A stretch of 64,000 bases of DNA, from the NCBI GenBank assembly GCA_033398695.1, contig CM065809.1, positions 177,806,501 through 177,870,500 on the forward strand, in the 5' to 3' direction. The notes beneath the pieces were generated by a model that did not search any database, had not been told where the DNA came from, and worked only from the letters and a program-made list of their open reading frames with translations. Every line of letters begins with the position of its first letter. The stretch's first letter is position 1. Shown one piece after another: positions 31,941-44,367 of the stretch. The stretch is from Orobanche coerulescens. Its lineage: Eukaryota > Streptophyta > Magnoliopsida > Lamiales > Orobanchaceae. Position numbers and translations under genes: made by a program.

Positions 31941-34468
31941 TTAGGTTGAGGAAACCTAGGCTGTCGGGTCGAGTTATGTGTTGTTGAGTCTTGTATTGTC
32001 AGATTTTGTCTGACTGAGTCGTGTCGCGACGCGTCGTCTGGGATGTCGGCCGTGATTAGTATCAAGATGCAGCCATCATCTTCGTGCGATCTGTGGATGT
32101 AAGTCTCCCTACTACATGTTGTACCACGAGCTATACGAGCCTGTATGATTCTATGTTATGTAGTAGTATTTGAAGGTGCATCGTGAGTAAGTGACATATA
32201 TTTGTTAATTCCCATTTTGTGCTAGAATGAAGAATGATATGGCCAAATGTATCCTTGTATGAACTGTTTTTCTTGAAAGAGCAACAACCTTGGAACTTTT
32301 AGTTTCGAGGGGTTCCGGGGAGCCACGTAAATTTTTAAAATGTTCTCCAAAGGAGGAAAAATTTCGATTTTTGTATGATGACCTCAAGGTCGAAAATTTT
32401 TAGACTTCAAACTACCGATATTTCATTCTCATCTCATACTATAAGTTTTCAAAACTCAAGTTTTTAACTCAAATAAGGTCTTCAAAATATACTCGAGACG
32501 TGACTCTCGTTTGTAACCTTTCGGTTTCATGAATGTTGGTCAGAAGATGCGTATTGATTATGCTCTCGTTGTTGAGCAGTGGTGCCACTTTTATGATTAA
32601 AATAGTAACGTGAATGTTGAGTCCATCGGTATGTATGTGTTGAGATAGTCCTCTTTATTGAGAAGAAAATTTTTCGTTTTTGTAGGATGATTTTCTTTTG
32701 ATGGTTGCTTGTGAGATGTTATAATTATGTGAATCGATGACATTTAGACTCGTATGTTGTTGCTTATTTGTAACCTTCGAGTCTAGTATTACCTCATATA
32801 TGTTTGCAATCGTGTTAGTGATTAGAGCAGTTAGCACAGGCTTAATACGAGCCTAACGCAGCTAACGTGGCGCGTTTAGCGCCGCGTTAATCTTTGTTGT
32901 AACGCACGCTAATCAACAGGCGGAGGCTATGGAACCGCATTATAGCCGTTAGGTCTAACTTTTGCGGCCAATCACCCGTAGTTGTATTCTCTACGTGTTG
33001 TCTAGTGATAACATATGTTGTGCGTGTATTTGTGATAACACTTTTCGTTTTTATATGAGATATTTGATTGTTTATTAAGACTTGATAAATTATGTATGCT
33101 GTGTGTGTGTTCAAAAACACTTTCTGGAAACTTCACAAAGTTTTGACGGTTCGATTAATCGGCGCTCGTGTATACTTTGAAAATTATTTGGAATTGGCAA
33201 GCCGGCCTTGGATTCTCAAATAAAACCTCGATGGTATTTGAAAGAGTTGTTTTAAAGTACATGTAGACATTTTGTAAAATATTACCGTCGTTGATGTTTG
33301 TGAAGTGTTGGGAGAATTTTCGAAAATGATTTTTAACGTATTATTGTATTTTCAAATAATTCGAGTGAGTGATTTTCAAAAATCTTTCACACCATAAAAA
33401 TATTTTATTTCAAAAACCAATGCGATTTTTATTTTCAAAAAAAATATATAGTGAAAGATGAAAAATCTCACTCGATGTAAAGTTCAAACTCGGATTTGGA
33501 AATGTTAAAGTATGTTGTTACAAGTTTTGATGAAACAACCCGAGGTACCAAAAGTACTTTTAAAGTTTATTTTAAATAGCATACAAATCCAAGGATTTTC
33601 AAAAGATTTCCTTTAAAAGGATACCTCGTGGATTTTCTTTTCGAGTTGTTATTGGTTACCTTATGTGATATGTCGTCTGAGTTGGTACTTTAGTTTAATA
33701 TTTTGCGAAGTTGTGCAATCGTATTGAGTGGGAATCGCTTAGTATGCCGATGGGCGGAGGACACAATCGTGACCACGATACTAATGGCCTTGAAAATCGG
33801 ATGTGGACCAAGAGGATATGGTCGGGAAGGTTGCTATTCCACCCTTCGTTCTCGTTGTTTAGGTATCTGGACGAAACCTCTTTTAAAGGTGATATGATGT
33901 AATACCCACATTTTTCTTTCTTTCTCTTCTGTTTCGTCCAACCGTAACGACTCGACTGTGTTCGTTGATGCTTCTGACCTGATGTTGTTTCTCACCTTTG
34001 TCATTCGAGCGAGTTCTGATATTGTCCCAAATTGAGCTATATATCGTTGTGACCTTTTCAATTTCGGAAAATTAGTCTCGTTTTCGATCTTCCAACCCTT
34101 GGGCGGTGGAATTCCGTATTTGTTCAGCGATTGGCTCGCGTTTTGATTGATGTACCGTTGGGTCGGTCAATAGTATTGATTCTCGTCTGCTGTGTTTTGT
34201 GATTGTTCGGATAATTGACTTGATTGTATTATCCATTTGATGACGCTTGTCACTTGTTGCTTTTGTTATATCCCTAACGGCGACGTTGTGTTGGTCGTCG
34301 TGGAGCGTGTTTTCACGCCGTATATTCCTTTGCGTTGCTTGTAACGTTTCGCCGATGGGCGTAAGTTACGCGTTTCCTTACGTATCTCGTTGAGTTTTCC
34401 TGGCGGGATATTGCTTCTCCCTACTTGTTTTAAGTTTCGGGACGAAACTTCTTTTAAGGAGGGTAGAA
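31941..34468 (+). other. Non-coding internal region of the giant-LTR element
   Basis: No reading frame above about 75 codons and no pol motif. It contains a compact GC palindrome patch near 32850-32900 (CGCGTTTAGCGCCGCG). At 33850-33898 there is a second junction of the type GACGAAACCTCTTTTAAAGG...TGTAATACCC, which mimics the true polypurine-tract/LTR junction at 34440-34480. Confidence 0.6.
34456..34468 (+). other. Polypurine tract of the giant-LTR element
   Basis: AAGGAGGGTAGAA immediately before the 3' LTR; nearly the same as AGAGGGTAGAA of the gypsy element. Confidence 0.7.
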
Positions 34469-37421
34469 TGTAATATCCGCAATTTTCGATTTTCGGTAAA
34501 TTTCTTTTTCAGCCGGAGTCCGTTTTGACGACTCGCTCATGACCGTTTCGTCATTTCGAGAATGATTAATTCTGCACTTTTTGTCATCCGAGTTCGTTTC
34601 GGTGTCGTTTTGTTGAGTTCTGTGTCCTTAATCGACCTTTTCACGTGGGAGTTCGACTTTGTTAGATCACCATTAATTTTTGGTAACTCCAAAAATTCTA
34701 AATCTTTGCAACATTATATAGCATCGAGTTAGCTTTCCAATGGTTCAAACGGTGAGTCAATCGGAGTCCGGACGAGAGAGTTATGGTCGTTTTAGCTCAC
34801 CCGCTCGTTATTGGCCGATCACTGCCGGCCGAACTCGGCCGTGTCGTCCGACACGGCCCGTGCCGTACTCGTACGGAAATGCCGGAGTCTCTGCCTCATG
34901 ACCCGACCGTGTCGTCCGACACGGCCCGTGCCGAACTCTTCCGGATAAGCCAGAACCGACTGCCGACACGCCCGACCGTGTTCCAGGACACGGTCGAGTC
35001 ATGCCGAGTCGCTGTCGGACGGGTCACTATCGGAAGGCCCTCCGCGCCGCGACCGTGTCAAGCAGGACACGGTCGAGTCCCTGTCGGCCAGCTGTGCGAC
35101 ACGACCGTGCCGATCGGCACGGGCCGTGTCCGGCAGGGCAGTCAACCCCTATAAATTCATTTTTTGAGCATTTCAGCTCATTTCTTTCCCTTCTTCTTCT
35201 CCTCTTCCGCAGCTGGGCGTGTTCTAAGCTTGAAGCCATGTTGTTTAGCAACATATCCATGGAGTTCCTTGGGTTATATCATCAATCATTCGTCCGATAT
35301 CATCCCTTGATCCAGCGAATCAAGGCAAGTTTTCTTAAAATCTAGTTTTGGGGATTTTGCTCGATTTGTCCGTTTAATCCGTTTTAACTTAGAATAGTGA
35401 TGTATTTATGATTGTTAAACATTATTATGTCGAATTCCTTGCTGTTCCTCGGTTGAATCGCCGAGGATTTGTCGTTTTATTGAGTTTCTTATCGACGCCT
35501 TGAAGGTGTCCGATAAAATGTCACAAAGAGGAGTCGAGCGTTCTACGATTATTATTCCTCGTTCGTTCGTTAATTTATTGATGGTATGATGTTAGGGTCA
35601 GATTTCTCGCAAAGAATTCGAGTCGGAACCCTTCCGTTCGTCGTTTTCTTCAAGCTTTTCGATCGTGGGTATATTCATTGTCTTCACGAGAATCGTAGGT
35701 GTTCGAGGTGTCCCGACTGATCCATGATTGTGGGAGTGTCCGGTATCGATTATCGAGGCAAGTATCTTGCCCATACATTACGTGTTTTGTGGATATAATG
35801 GTTGCTAAGTGTCGATATGTGCTAAATAAATATCTATAACCATTTTTTTAAAAGAATCGGTATATTTACCATCATGGTTTTCGTAAAAGTGAACCGTGTG
35901 TGTCGGGAATTAATATACTTAGTTGGATATGTGTGCTAGCGACGAGTATAGGATCACCTTACTTGCGTGTGATGTCATTATGTATGATTATGGTGTCAGT
36001 AAATGTAAAGTGTAATTCTCTTGTGAAATTATGTGCTTGGAGTCACGTGGTTATGGATGAATATGTGAGTTGTGTGATATTGGTTGTGTCATTCAGTGCG
36101 GTTGAAATCTTGTGCTCCCTTGTGAATCGTATCATTACTTGGTCGTGAGTATATGTTGGATGAACTGGCCATTCTAGTAAGGTACCTCGACTATATATAC
36201 TGTGATTGACCTTCGAGGCTTGTGGTTTGCAACTGTGATTTTGGAACGTGTGTGTGTGTGTGTGTGTGTTGTTCCTTCCACCCGGAGTGTCCGACGGGAT
36301 GTCTGGGGGTCGATACTAAGGGGTACGGCCACGGAAGTGGACTTGGGTGCGTGTGTGGATGAACTTCCACCCGGAGTGTCCGACGGGATGTCTGGGGGTC
36401 GATACTAAGGGGTACGGCCGCGGAAGTGGTTTCCCACCCGGAGTGTCCGACGGGATGTCTGGGGGTCGATACTAAGGGGTACGGCCGCGGGTTACCAGTT
36501 GTGGTTTTCATCTTGAGGATGACGTTGATGTTTTCGTTAATTGTGATATTGTCCGGAGTATCACAATGCTTTGTGCTCGGGGTCGAGAGACATTATATTT
36601 CGAGTCTTGGTGCTTGGCTAGAATGGCATAAGATTAATGTGTTATGTGTAATGTGTCCTTGTAAGTGAATTGAAGTGGATGATCGGGTCGTGGACCCTGT
36701 GTTTTGTGACCGGAATGGTTGGGTCGTGGACCCCGTGTTTTGTTAAACGGATTTGTATTTTGAAAAATGAACTTTGGGGCTGTGACCCTGAATGGCTTTC
36801 GAGGAATTAAGAACATTTTTAATTTTTGATGTTTTCAAAACTCCCGAGATTTGGAAGTGTTTTCAAAGTGCTTACTTACTTCGTTTCTACTTTCAAGACT
36901 TGAACTATTTTTAACTAAATATACCTCGGGAAGTCTTTCGTTGTATTCTCGGAATGTGTTGTGTATGGCTCGTATTTGCACTTTATACTTGCACTAGCGA
37001 AACAGTGGAGTTTTGCTAACCCCCGAGTAAACGGGGGGTGGATATCTGTATTGTGTCCAGGTACATGCAGGTTTTCGGGAGCAAGACACAGGATCGGCAC
37101 GAGGGATGATGAAAGACGAATGATACTAATCACACGAAGGCCAGTTTTGGGTTCAGTTAGTCGGAGTCCATTGTATTGTCTTTTCCGCTGTCTTATTGTT
37201 CGTTGTTGTAAGTATTTTTACCCTTGTGTGGGTATGAGTCTGGATGAGTTTATGTATTTTGATTTGTAAGTCTGTGACGAAAGACCAAATCGGTCTATTG
37301 GTCCGTTATTTTGATTCGTCGGTATGTAATGTAATGTGTTGTTTTGATGTCTAGCCTGGTGGATCCTCACGGAGAGGGTCTGCGGCGTGTAATATTCCCG
37401 GTTTGATCTGGGGGTGTTACA
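34469..37421 (+). repeat. 3' LTR of the giant-LTR element
   Basis: 2953 bp without the MITE. It differs from the 5' LTR mainly by small indels in G/C-rich runs and some substitutions. Confidence 0.92.
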
Positions 37422-37990
37422 TCCTGTGCGACAAGAAAGTCCCTCTAAAGTTGAAGGGTAAATTCTATAGAGCGGCAATCAGACCTGCAGTGTTGTATGG
37501 CTCCGAATGTTGGGCGATGAAGAAGTCGCTTGAGAGCATTGGAAGCGTCCGAAATGAGAATGTTACGTTGGTCGTGTGGTCGCACAATGTTGGATAGAAT
37601 ACCGAATGGGGTTTTCAGGAGGCGCCCATTTTAGCGAAAGTTAGGGAAGGGAGATTGAAATAGTTTGGCCACGTCCGCAGGAGGCAGGCCTCTGCTCCGG
37701 TGAGGAGGGTCGAGAGTTTATTTGTTGTAGGGGGGGGAGGAGAGACAGACCGAGGAGGTCATGGGAGGAGCAGTTGAGATTAGATTTGAAGGCTTTAAAC
37801 TTATCCGAGACCATGAGTGTTGATAGGTGCTCTTGGAGGCGCCAACTCAGAGTTGTGGATTTTTTTTATTGAGCGGTTCTGTAGTAGAGAGCCTCAGGGT
37901 TGGGTTGTCTCAGTTAGCTTTGACCTAGAGCATTGCATTTTATTTTATATTTTATCCTAGTGCCTTTTGCGTGTGGTTTATTTTTGACAG

Positions 37991-38066
37991 GGAGCTGTGC
38001 GCAGAGTCAACCTCGCTTATAATAGAGCAGAGGTCATCGAGAGTGTAGTAGCCAAATTTTCCTTAG
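37991..38066 (+). other. Exon-like segment of unknown origin
   Basis: A 76-base stretch between TTTTGACAG and GTAAGT encodes AVRRVNLAYNRAEVIESVVA in an open frame. The splice signals and codon content look like a real internal exon. It lies inside the LINE 3' region and does not match LINE sequence I know. No neighbouring exons were found, so it may be a captured or stranded exon. Confidence 0.25.
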
Positions 38067-38295
38067 GTAAGTCCCATGTGAATTAAGCCATGGGCACATA
38101 TATGGTACTGAGCTTTTTCGAATCATATGCTTCTTTGTATATATCACTCAATATTTTGTTGTGCACTAAGTTGGGGGTCTTCACGAAAACAGCCTCCCTA
38201 TCGTAAAAAGTAGGGACATGGTCTGCGTACATCCTACCCTCCCCATACCCTGCTCTGAGCGGGATATACTCGGTATGTTTGATTTGGTTTGGTTT

Positions 38296-38690
38296 TTACA
38301 ATTAATTACAAAAAAAAAATAATAAAATCTTGGAATTGCAGGAAAAAAATTATTCCAAACATTAGAATATTTTTACACTAACCGAAATCGTTTGTATTTT
38401 TTTTAATAAATAATATTTTCTATGTTATGCTATAAATTTCTTGTTTTTCTGATCAATTTGATAATATTTCGACCATGATTAGTTATTGTTATATATTTTC
38501 AAAAATTGTAAAATTATAATATCTGAAAAATACATTTCATGATTTCTTTGTAAAAATGCCACAACATAATTAAATATATTCTTTCATATGTCAAAATTAA
38601 AAATTTGCCAGAGATTTATAACGGGGTGAAGTGAGTAATAATTATATTAAAACAGCTAAAAAACTCAATTGGATAATAAATCTATTACAT
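38296..38690. other. AT-rich spacer, nothing recognised
   Basis: No coding or repeat structure beyond low complexity. Confidence 0.5.
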
Positions 38691-41290
38691 TAATCATCAT
38701 ATATATTGAAAGATTAGGTCCTAAAAATTGAATGTGGAGTATTAATGACATCAATTTTGAAGTGAAAAAATTATGAAAAGTGAAAATTCATCCTTCCAAT
38801 ATACGAGATTAATGTCATGTGCATGCGTCAAATAGCTTTCCAAATCTCCTTCATTTAATCATTTGCTCCTTTCATTTGCCTTCAAATAAATGCACAAACC
38901 CTTCAACCACCATCATTGAATACTATAAATAACACCATTTGAAGAGCAAAAAGTGCAAAATGTTTGAATGGTCAAAGCTAGATGCGTGAATCACCTGATC
39001 TTTGGTCTTTGTTAATGATGTGTGTGCGTGTGCGAAACTTTAATTTGTGTGTAGTTTGATGATTTCGTACGAATCACATGCTTGCTGTTAGTTTATTATT
39101 GTTTGTGTGTAAATTGCTGATATTGTGAATCATGTGATGCCATGATAGTTTGTTGTTTATGATAATCTTTAATTTGAGTATCACTTTGTGTGTAAAGTGA
39201 TAATATCGTGCAAATCACGTGTACTAGGTTTATATTGTGTATGAAGCATGTTCAAAGGTCGACTTATAACTATAAATACAATTGACTTATGCATCCAAGT
39301 CATCCAACTTTACCTATAGCCATGACATAGTTTCTAAAATGGTTTGTTTTATTTCGCGATATCTGGATGAAGATTGAGTTGTGCCGTTTTTTGAATTACA
39401 TGGGAAATACAAACTTTGAGGTCCTACTTGAGAGCTTTTCATAGACTTATTGTAGAAGTAATCCCATTTATGTGGAAGGCATTGAGTTTCAGTCCATTGA
39501 TAATGTAAGTTTGTGGATATTCTTTTGTTTTCATTCTACCCTTTTATATCTCAAAGCACTCAAGATGCATGCATGAGTGACATTTTCTTTTAATATAGTA
39601 CTTTTACACATGGTCTTACAATTTCTAAATAGGCGAAGCAGGAAGATATCGATGAAATAATGGATGTCCAAAAACTATTGCCAACCGACGGTGACAATAG
39701 ATCTGAAAATGATGACGAGGGTAGAAAGGTCTTTTTTTTATTCCTATTAATTACTATTATCTTATGAAGAATTGGCATACACCTTACGGTTTTGGTAATA
39801 TCTTCTTTCAACTTTTTGGCGACAGTTGTTTTCGCTAAAAGTGAACGAAAAGAAACATTTCAACCTTTCAGCAATGGATGTTTTATATGACTGTTCTAAA
39901 GTGAAGCATTTTCATTCTAAACCCTCTGCTGAGTCGAGGTTACTACTTTATATTTATAATTATTAGTTTATACTTTCAATATTTGTGTTCTTAAGATTAA
40001 TCATCCAATTTCTTTGTGGTGAAGTTTACAAATATGGAGGTTGATAAAATATGGAGGAAACGTGATTTTTTGTTTGTGATAAGACATGTTATGAAGGTGT
40101 GGATACGGTGGATATAGCGGTGAAATTCGATGTTGATAGTAGGCTGCACATAGAGGACAAATCTGATTTGCATCATTGCTAATAACACTCACTTTGAAGA
40201 GCAACAAAAGGACGTTTGGACCATTTAGGGTTGAAGAAGGAACACCCTTTAATATATTATATGTTTTGTTCAAGTTATTTTATTACGTATGGTATTATAA
40301 TGATTTTTCAAAGCATATAAATGCTAAATAAAAGAATATATGAACACTCAATTGCTGTAGATATTTTTTATATATATATATTATGTTTTTAGTGACTTTA
40401 TATATATTATGTTTTTAGTGCAAATTTTTATAAAGTATGTGGTCGGAGTTGGTGGGGTGATGGTTGTGGGCAGTGGTAGTGGTTGTGGTGGTGGTGGTGG
40501 CAATGGTGGTATTGGTGACGGTGGTAAAGAGGTTGAATGGGGACTGTTTGGGTTAATGTGATTAAGTGGGTGTTTGTTAAATATTATGATGTCGTCATGT
40601 AAAAGACATCATCTCTGAATTTTTTGCACATTACGATTTTCAAATGACTTGCAGATGACATGCATACACGAATCATGATTTCAAATACTTTCATGTAATC
40701 CTTCTGAAAAGAAAATGATGATATTTGCTTTTATAAGAAAATTTAGAAAGTTTGACATGATGTATAATGTTTATAAAGAGCATAATCTAATATAAATTAA
40801 TTGTAGGTCGATCTATGACTAATTGAAGGTCAAATAAACACGTAACAAAACTTAAAGGTGTTTTATTTAGATGAATAATTCATTACATATAATTCTTTTC
40901 ACTATATGCTATTCTTAAGTCGTTATATTAATCTTCATTTTATAAGAATCCATATCGGCTAATAATTGATATGTTTCGGGAAACATTGAATTTGGTTATT
41001 GTGACACATGCATTACGTATTGTGACACATGTATTACATAATTCATATATGTGTGGGTCTTAATTAATGTCTTGAAAATAATGCATTCATGAAGAGCATT
41101 AATAAGGGTTGGAAACTTCAATTTTTTCTCGAACCCATTTGTAAAAGACATCAACAAAAGATTGTTGTATATTTCAGCCTCACCATCATACTAACACTCA
41201 GCAATTTACACAAACATTATGCGATGAACAATTAGATAAAACATGTGTGCATCGCACGGGCACAAACATATAAAAAATTATATTCGGTAA
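38690..41290 (+). mobile_element. Helitron-like unit 1
   Basis: It begins TATATATTGAAAGATTAGG and shares about 270 bases with unit 2 (41944 onward), up to AATAACACCATTTGAAGAGC. It contains exon-like pieces (39631-39728 and 39826-39938) and a (GGT)n tract at 40470-40530. It ends in a region with the hairpin word GTGCATCGCAC near 41249. No helicase/Rep is visible. The Helitron assignment rests on the 5' words and the 3' hairpins and is an inference. Confidence 0.4.
39631..39938 (+). pseudogene. Two exon-like fragments inside Helitron-like unit 1
   Basis: Segment 39631-39728 (after CTAAATAG, before GTCTTT) encodes AKQEDIDEIMDVQKLLPTDG and more acidic residues. Segment 39826-39938 (after GCGACAG, before GTTACT) encodes LFSLKVNEKKHFNLSAMDVL and more. 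Both are open and bounded by splice-like signals. I do not recognise the parent gene. Confidence 0.3.
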
Positions 41291-41950
41291 TTTACACAAA
41301 CATTACGCGATGAACATTAGATACAACTTTTATGCATCGCACGGGTTCTGAACATTAGATAAAACAAATTCAATGCATTTCATATAACTAATTACCTAAA
41401 ACTTATACTGCAAACATAAAAAAGAAAATGACAATAACAAAAAAATAAGCTACAAGCTTCTCAAAAGGCAACAAACAACATCCGACGCAATCTTGATAAC
41501 ACATTGATATAAATTCAACCATCTGCACATATTCAACCATATGCATCAACATTACGCACAAAACACGTAGATACAACGTTTGTGCATCACACGAGTTCTG
41601 AAAGCCAATAAGCTACATTGACATAACAAAGCCCAATTACTTCGTATGGAATATGGGCCAACTAAGACCAATACTCTATTATGAAACATTAAGAATCCAA
41701 TACATTAAATATAACTAATTATCTAAAATTTATACTACAAACATTAAAAAAAAAAAAAAGACAATAGCAAAAAAAAGGGCTATAAACTTCTCAAAAGGCA
41801 ACAAATAACATCTTATGCAATCTTGATAACACATTGATATTAATTCAACCATCTGCACATATTCAACCATCTGCACTAACATTACGTACAAAACACGTAG
41901 ATATTCAACCAAAAATAAAGCCGGTGCATCGCACGGGTTCGTAAAGCCTC
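41240..41950. repeat. Cluster of Helitron-like 3' ends (hairpin GTGCATCGCAC)
   Basis: The hairpin word with following GGGTTC occurs near 41249, 41333, 41581 (as GTGCATCACAC) and 41924. Each is preceded by related blocks (CAAACATTACGCGATGAAC; ACGTACAAAACACGTAGA). Further copies are near 43980 and 44876. This looks like repeated end-to-end or nested insertions. Confidence 0.5.
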
Positions 41951-42375
41951 GTATATATTGAAAGATTAGGTCATAAAAATTGATTGTGGAGTATTAATGA
42001 CATCATTTTTGAAGTAAAAATATATGGAGATTAATGTCATGACATGCGAAGTGCAAATGTAATTATTGAGAGCCATGCGAAGTGTTCATGTAGTCATTGA
42101 GGCACTAATTGATTGAGTATTAATGACTTCAATTTTAAAGTGAAAACTCATTCATATCAAATAGCTTTTACAAGAATTGCAACCGTATCTATTGTTAATT
42201 CCTTTCATATTGTGTCAAATTTAATGAGGCAAATATTAATTGCCTAAAAGTTATCAAATTCTTTTCAAGTCTCCTTCATTTAATCATTTGCTCTTTTTAT
42301 TTGCCTTCAAATAAATGCACAAACCCTTCAACCACCATCATTTGATACTATAAATAACACAATTTGAAGAGCAAA

Positions 42376-42854
42376 ATGTACAAACTGTTTGAATGGCCAA
42401 AGCTAGAACGTAGCAAAGCATTTGGAGAATTCACTCAATACATGGTTTTACAAACCTGTATTATGGGTGGATGTGATTATTTACGTATCCCAGGAGTTGG
42501 TGTATCACGAGCCATATGTGCTATGAGGGATCGTAAATGTGTTATGAGAGAGGAGTATGACTATCTCAATGTACATTTATGATCTCGCATGTGATTTTCT
42601 CATTTTTCTAATTTTAAAAGATTCTAAGCATTTGCACCATGTTACAAGTTATTAAGGATGCGGGCGCGATCGATGCAACTCCCAAAAACATCAATGAGTA
42701 TACAACTGCGACAACAAAACTATAGTCCATATTACAAATATGGCTTCCGAAAGAGAAGAAGATTATTTATACGTAGGGTCACCCATAGCACAAGAATTTG
42801 TTGAGGATATAGCAACTGTGGATTTAGATCTTGCTACTAAAGAAAATATGCAGG
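42376..42854 (+). pseudogene. Exonuclease 1 (EXO1/XPG-family)-like gene fragment
   Basis: The first segment encodes FGEFTQYMVLQTCIMGGCDY followed by LRIPGVGVSRA. This resembles the helix-hairpin-helix part of plant EXO1 (family pattern MVL-MCI-SGCDYL-S-PGMGL-RA). The second segment, 42741-42854, encodes YVGSPIAQEFVEDIATVDLD and LATKENMQ before a GTATGT donor, resembling the following EXO1 stretch (LGP...IA-GDLDP-TK). EXO1 is a 5'-to-3' exonuclease in mismatch repair and recombination. The N-terminal nuclease half is absent and the intervening part has stops, so this is a captured remnant. Confidence 0.5.
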
Positions 42855-44160
42855 TATGTGTTTGTGTTCGTGTAATTGTTGTGTCCTAAATAGGATTGAG
42901 TGTTGGAATTGAATTGCGCTTCAAAGTCGTGGATGTGATCAATGTTTGAGTAAAATAAGTTAGTTGAACATTGATCGACTTACGTGTTCAATAGTCATCG
43001 ATGAATGAGGCTAGATATATGTGTGCTTTGAATGCTAACCAATTGGCATGTCTACGTGATAAAAATTTATGGATGAAAAGAAGTTTGAATCTGAGTTTAG
43101 AAACTCAGAAGGGTACTTGCGGATTAACAATTAATCATTGAGAAGCTATTGATGTGTTTGGGAGAAGATTTTAAAAAGAAGTTTGAATCTGAGTTTAGAA
43201 ACTCAGAAGGGTACTTGCAGATTAACAATTAATCCCCACCCGAAAATACGGAATGAAACTTTTTAGTTGATTATTAATGGTGGAATTATGGGGAAAATTT
43301 TTTTGTTAAGGGTAGGAGCAATGACAACAAATATTATTAGTAAGTTGTAAACATAAAAATTGTGAGACATGTAATGGAAGGTATTGCTATTCTAAGGCGT
43401 ATTGGCGTAATATTTATAAGAGATATCTGTTTCCATGACAATATAATTTTTATCGACTAATATAAAAAATTATGCACGCACATAAGTCTATACATGAGGT
43501 ACATTTTATCCTTGATATTTCAGAAATGTGCGAGTCTTAAAGATTTTTAAAGATGATTTTCTGGGATATAAAGGAAGGGGTTGGCACTCTACTAAAAGTG
43601 ATACGATTCAAGTAACATTTTAATGATGTTCTGGAAATATACATGAGTACCGAATTTATTATCCTCATGAGAGGCTAAAAAAATTATTTTTATTTGCTTG
43701 ATATGTAGTCAAATCAACGGAAGAAAACGTCACATGTTTTGGTGAAAAATATAACCCATTATCTAAAACTTACACTACAAACATTTTAAAAATAAAAAAA
43801 CACCAAGACAACAACAAGAAATAAACTATAAAGTCAACAAAATGGTTACATTTACGTAAACATTAACGAAATACTTACAACAATAAACAAAGATCTCTCG
43901 CGGCAGCCTTAGTTATAGACTGTTGTATATTCAGCAATTTACACAAACATTACGCGATGAACACTTAGATACAACATTTGTGCATCGCACGGATCAGTGA
44001 GTTTTAGTACATCTGATTTGAACAGATAAACTAAAAGAGTTTGCTAAAATAACAAATTTCGACATATTAAAAATATCACCTTGAATAATGAATATAAAGA
44101 AAAAATTATATAATTTTGTCTAGAAGTCATTTGTAAATTATAATAATCAAATAAAAAAAG

Positions 44161-44367
44161 TTGATTTTTAGACATAAGAAGAATGTGGAAGAAAACCCCG
44201 ATTTACCACTCCAGTTATGCACAAGAAAATTAGGACAAGCGTGTTTCAAAGCAACTCACAACAAGAAAAAAACAATGAGGTTGATACTATCAATAATTGA
44301 TTCGACAACATCAAATGTTACTACACATTTGCCATCATCTTCTTCTAACATTGATGCAGATTGTTAG
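44161..44367 (+). other. Exon-like open segment of unknown origin
   Basis: After GATTTTTAG an open frame encodes about 65 residues (NVEENPDLPLQLCTRKLGQA, then Ser/Thr-rich) ending in TAG. It lies in Helitron-like unit 2. I do not recognise it. Confidence 0.22.

Larger units (their letters stand above)
28447..37421 (+). mobile_element. Giant-LTR, apparently non-autonomous Ty3-type retrotransposon (LARD-like), TSD TCCTG
   Basis: LTRs 28447-31924 and 34469-37421 start TGTAATATCC and end GTGTTACA. The flanks TCCTG at 28442-28446 and 37422-37426 are a perfect 5-bp target duplication. The primer-binding site is TGGTATCGGAGA at 31929; the polypurine tract is AAGGAGGGTAGAA before 34469. The internal region is about 2.5 kb and has no gag, protease, reverse transcriptase or integrase similarity, so it must depend on proteins from another element. 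LTR start and polypurine tract resemble those of the gypsy element at 50940-59468. Confidence 0.88.
28345..38290 (+). pseudogene. RTE-type LINE 3' part, split by the giant-LTR element
   Basis: The left piece (28345-28446) encodes EFEDDVTHRIKS, a motif found late in plant LINE reverse transcriptases. The right piece (37422-37870) continues it with CDKKVPLKLKGKFYRAAIRP, LYGSECWAMK, then FGHVRRRQASAPVRRVES and a final WRRQLRV. Stops and frameshifts are present. The tail (about 38190-38290) reads GTACATCCTACCCTCCCCA and GCGGGATATACTCGGTATG, as in RTE LINE 3' ends. The two halves join across the target duplication TCCTG of the LTR element, which shows the LINE was there first. Confidence 0.8.
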
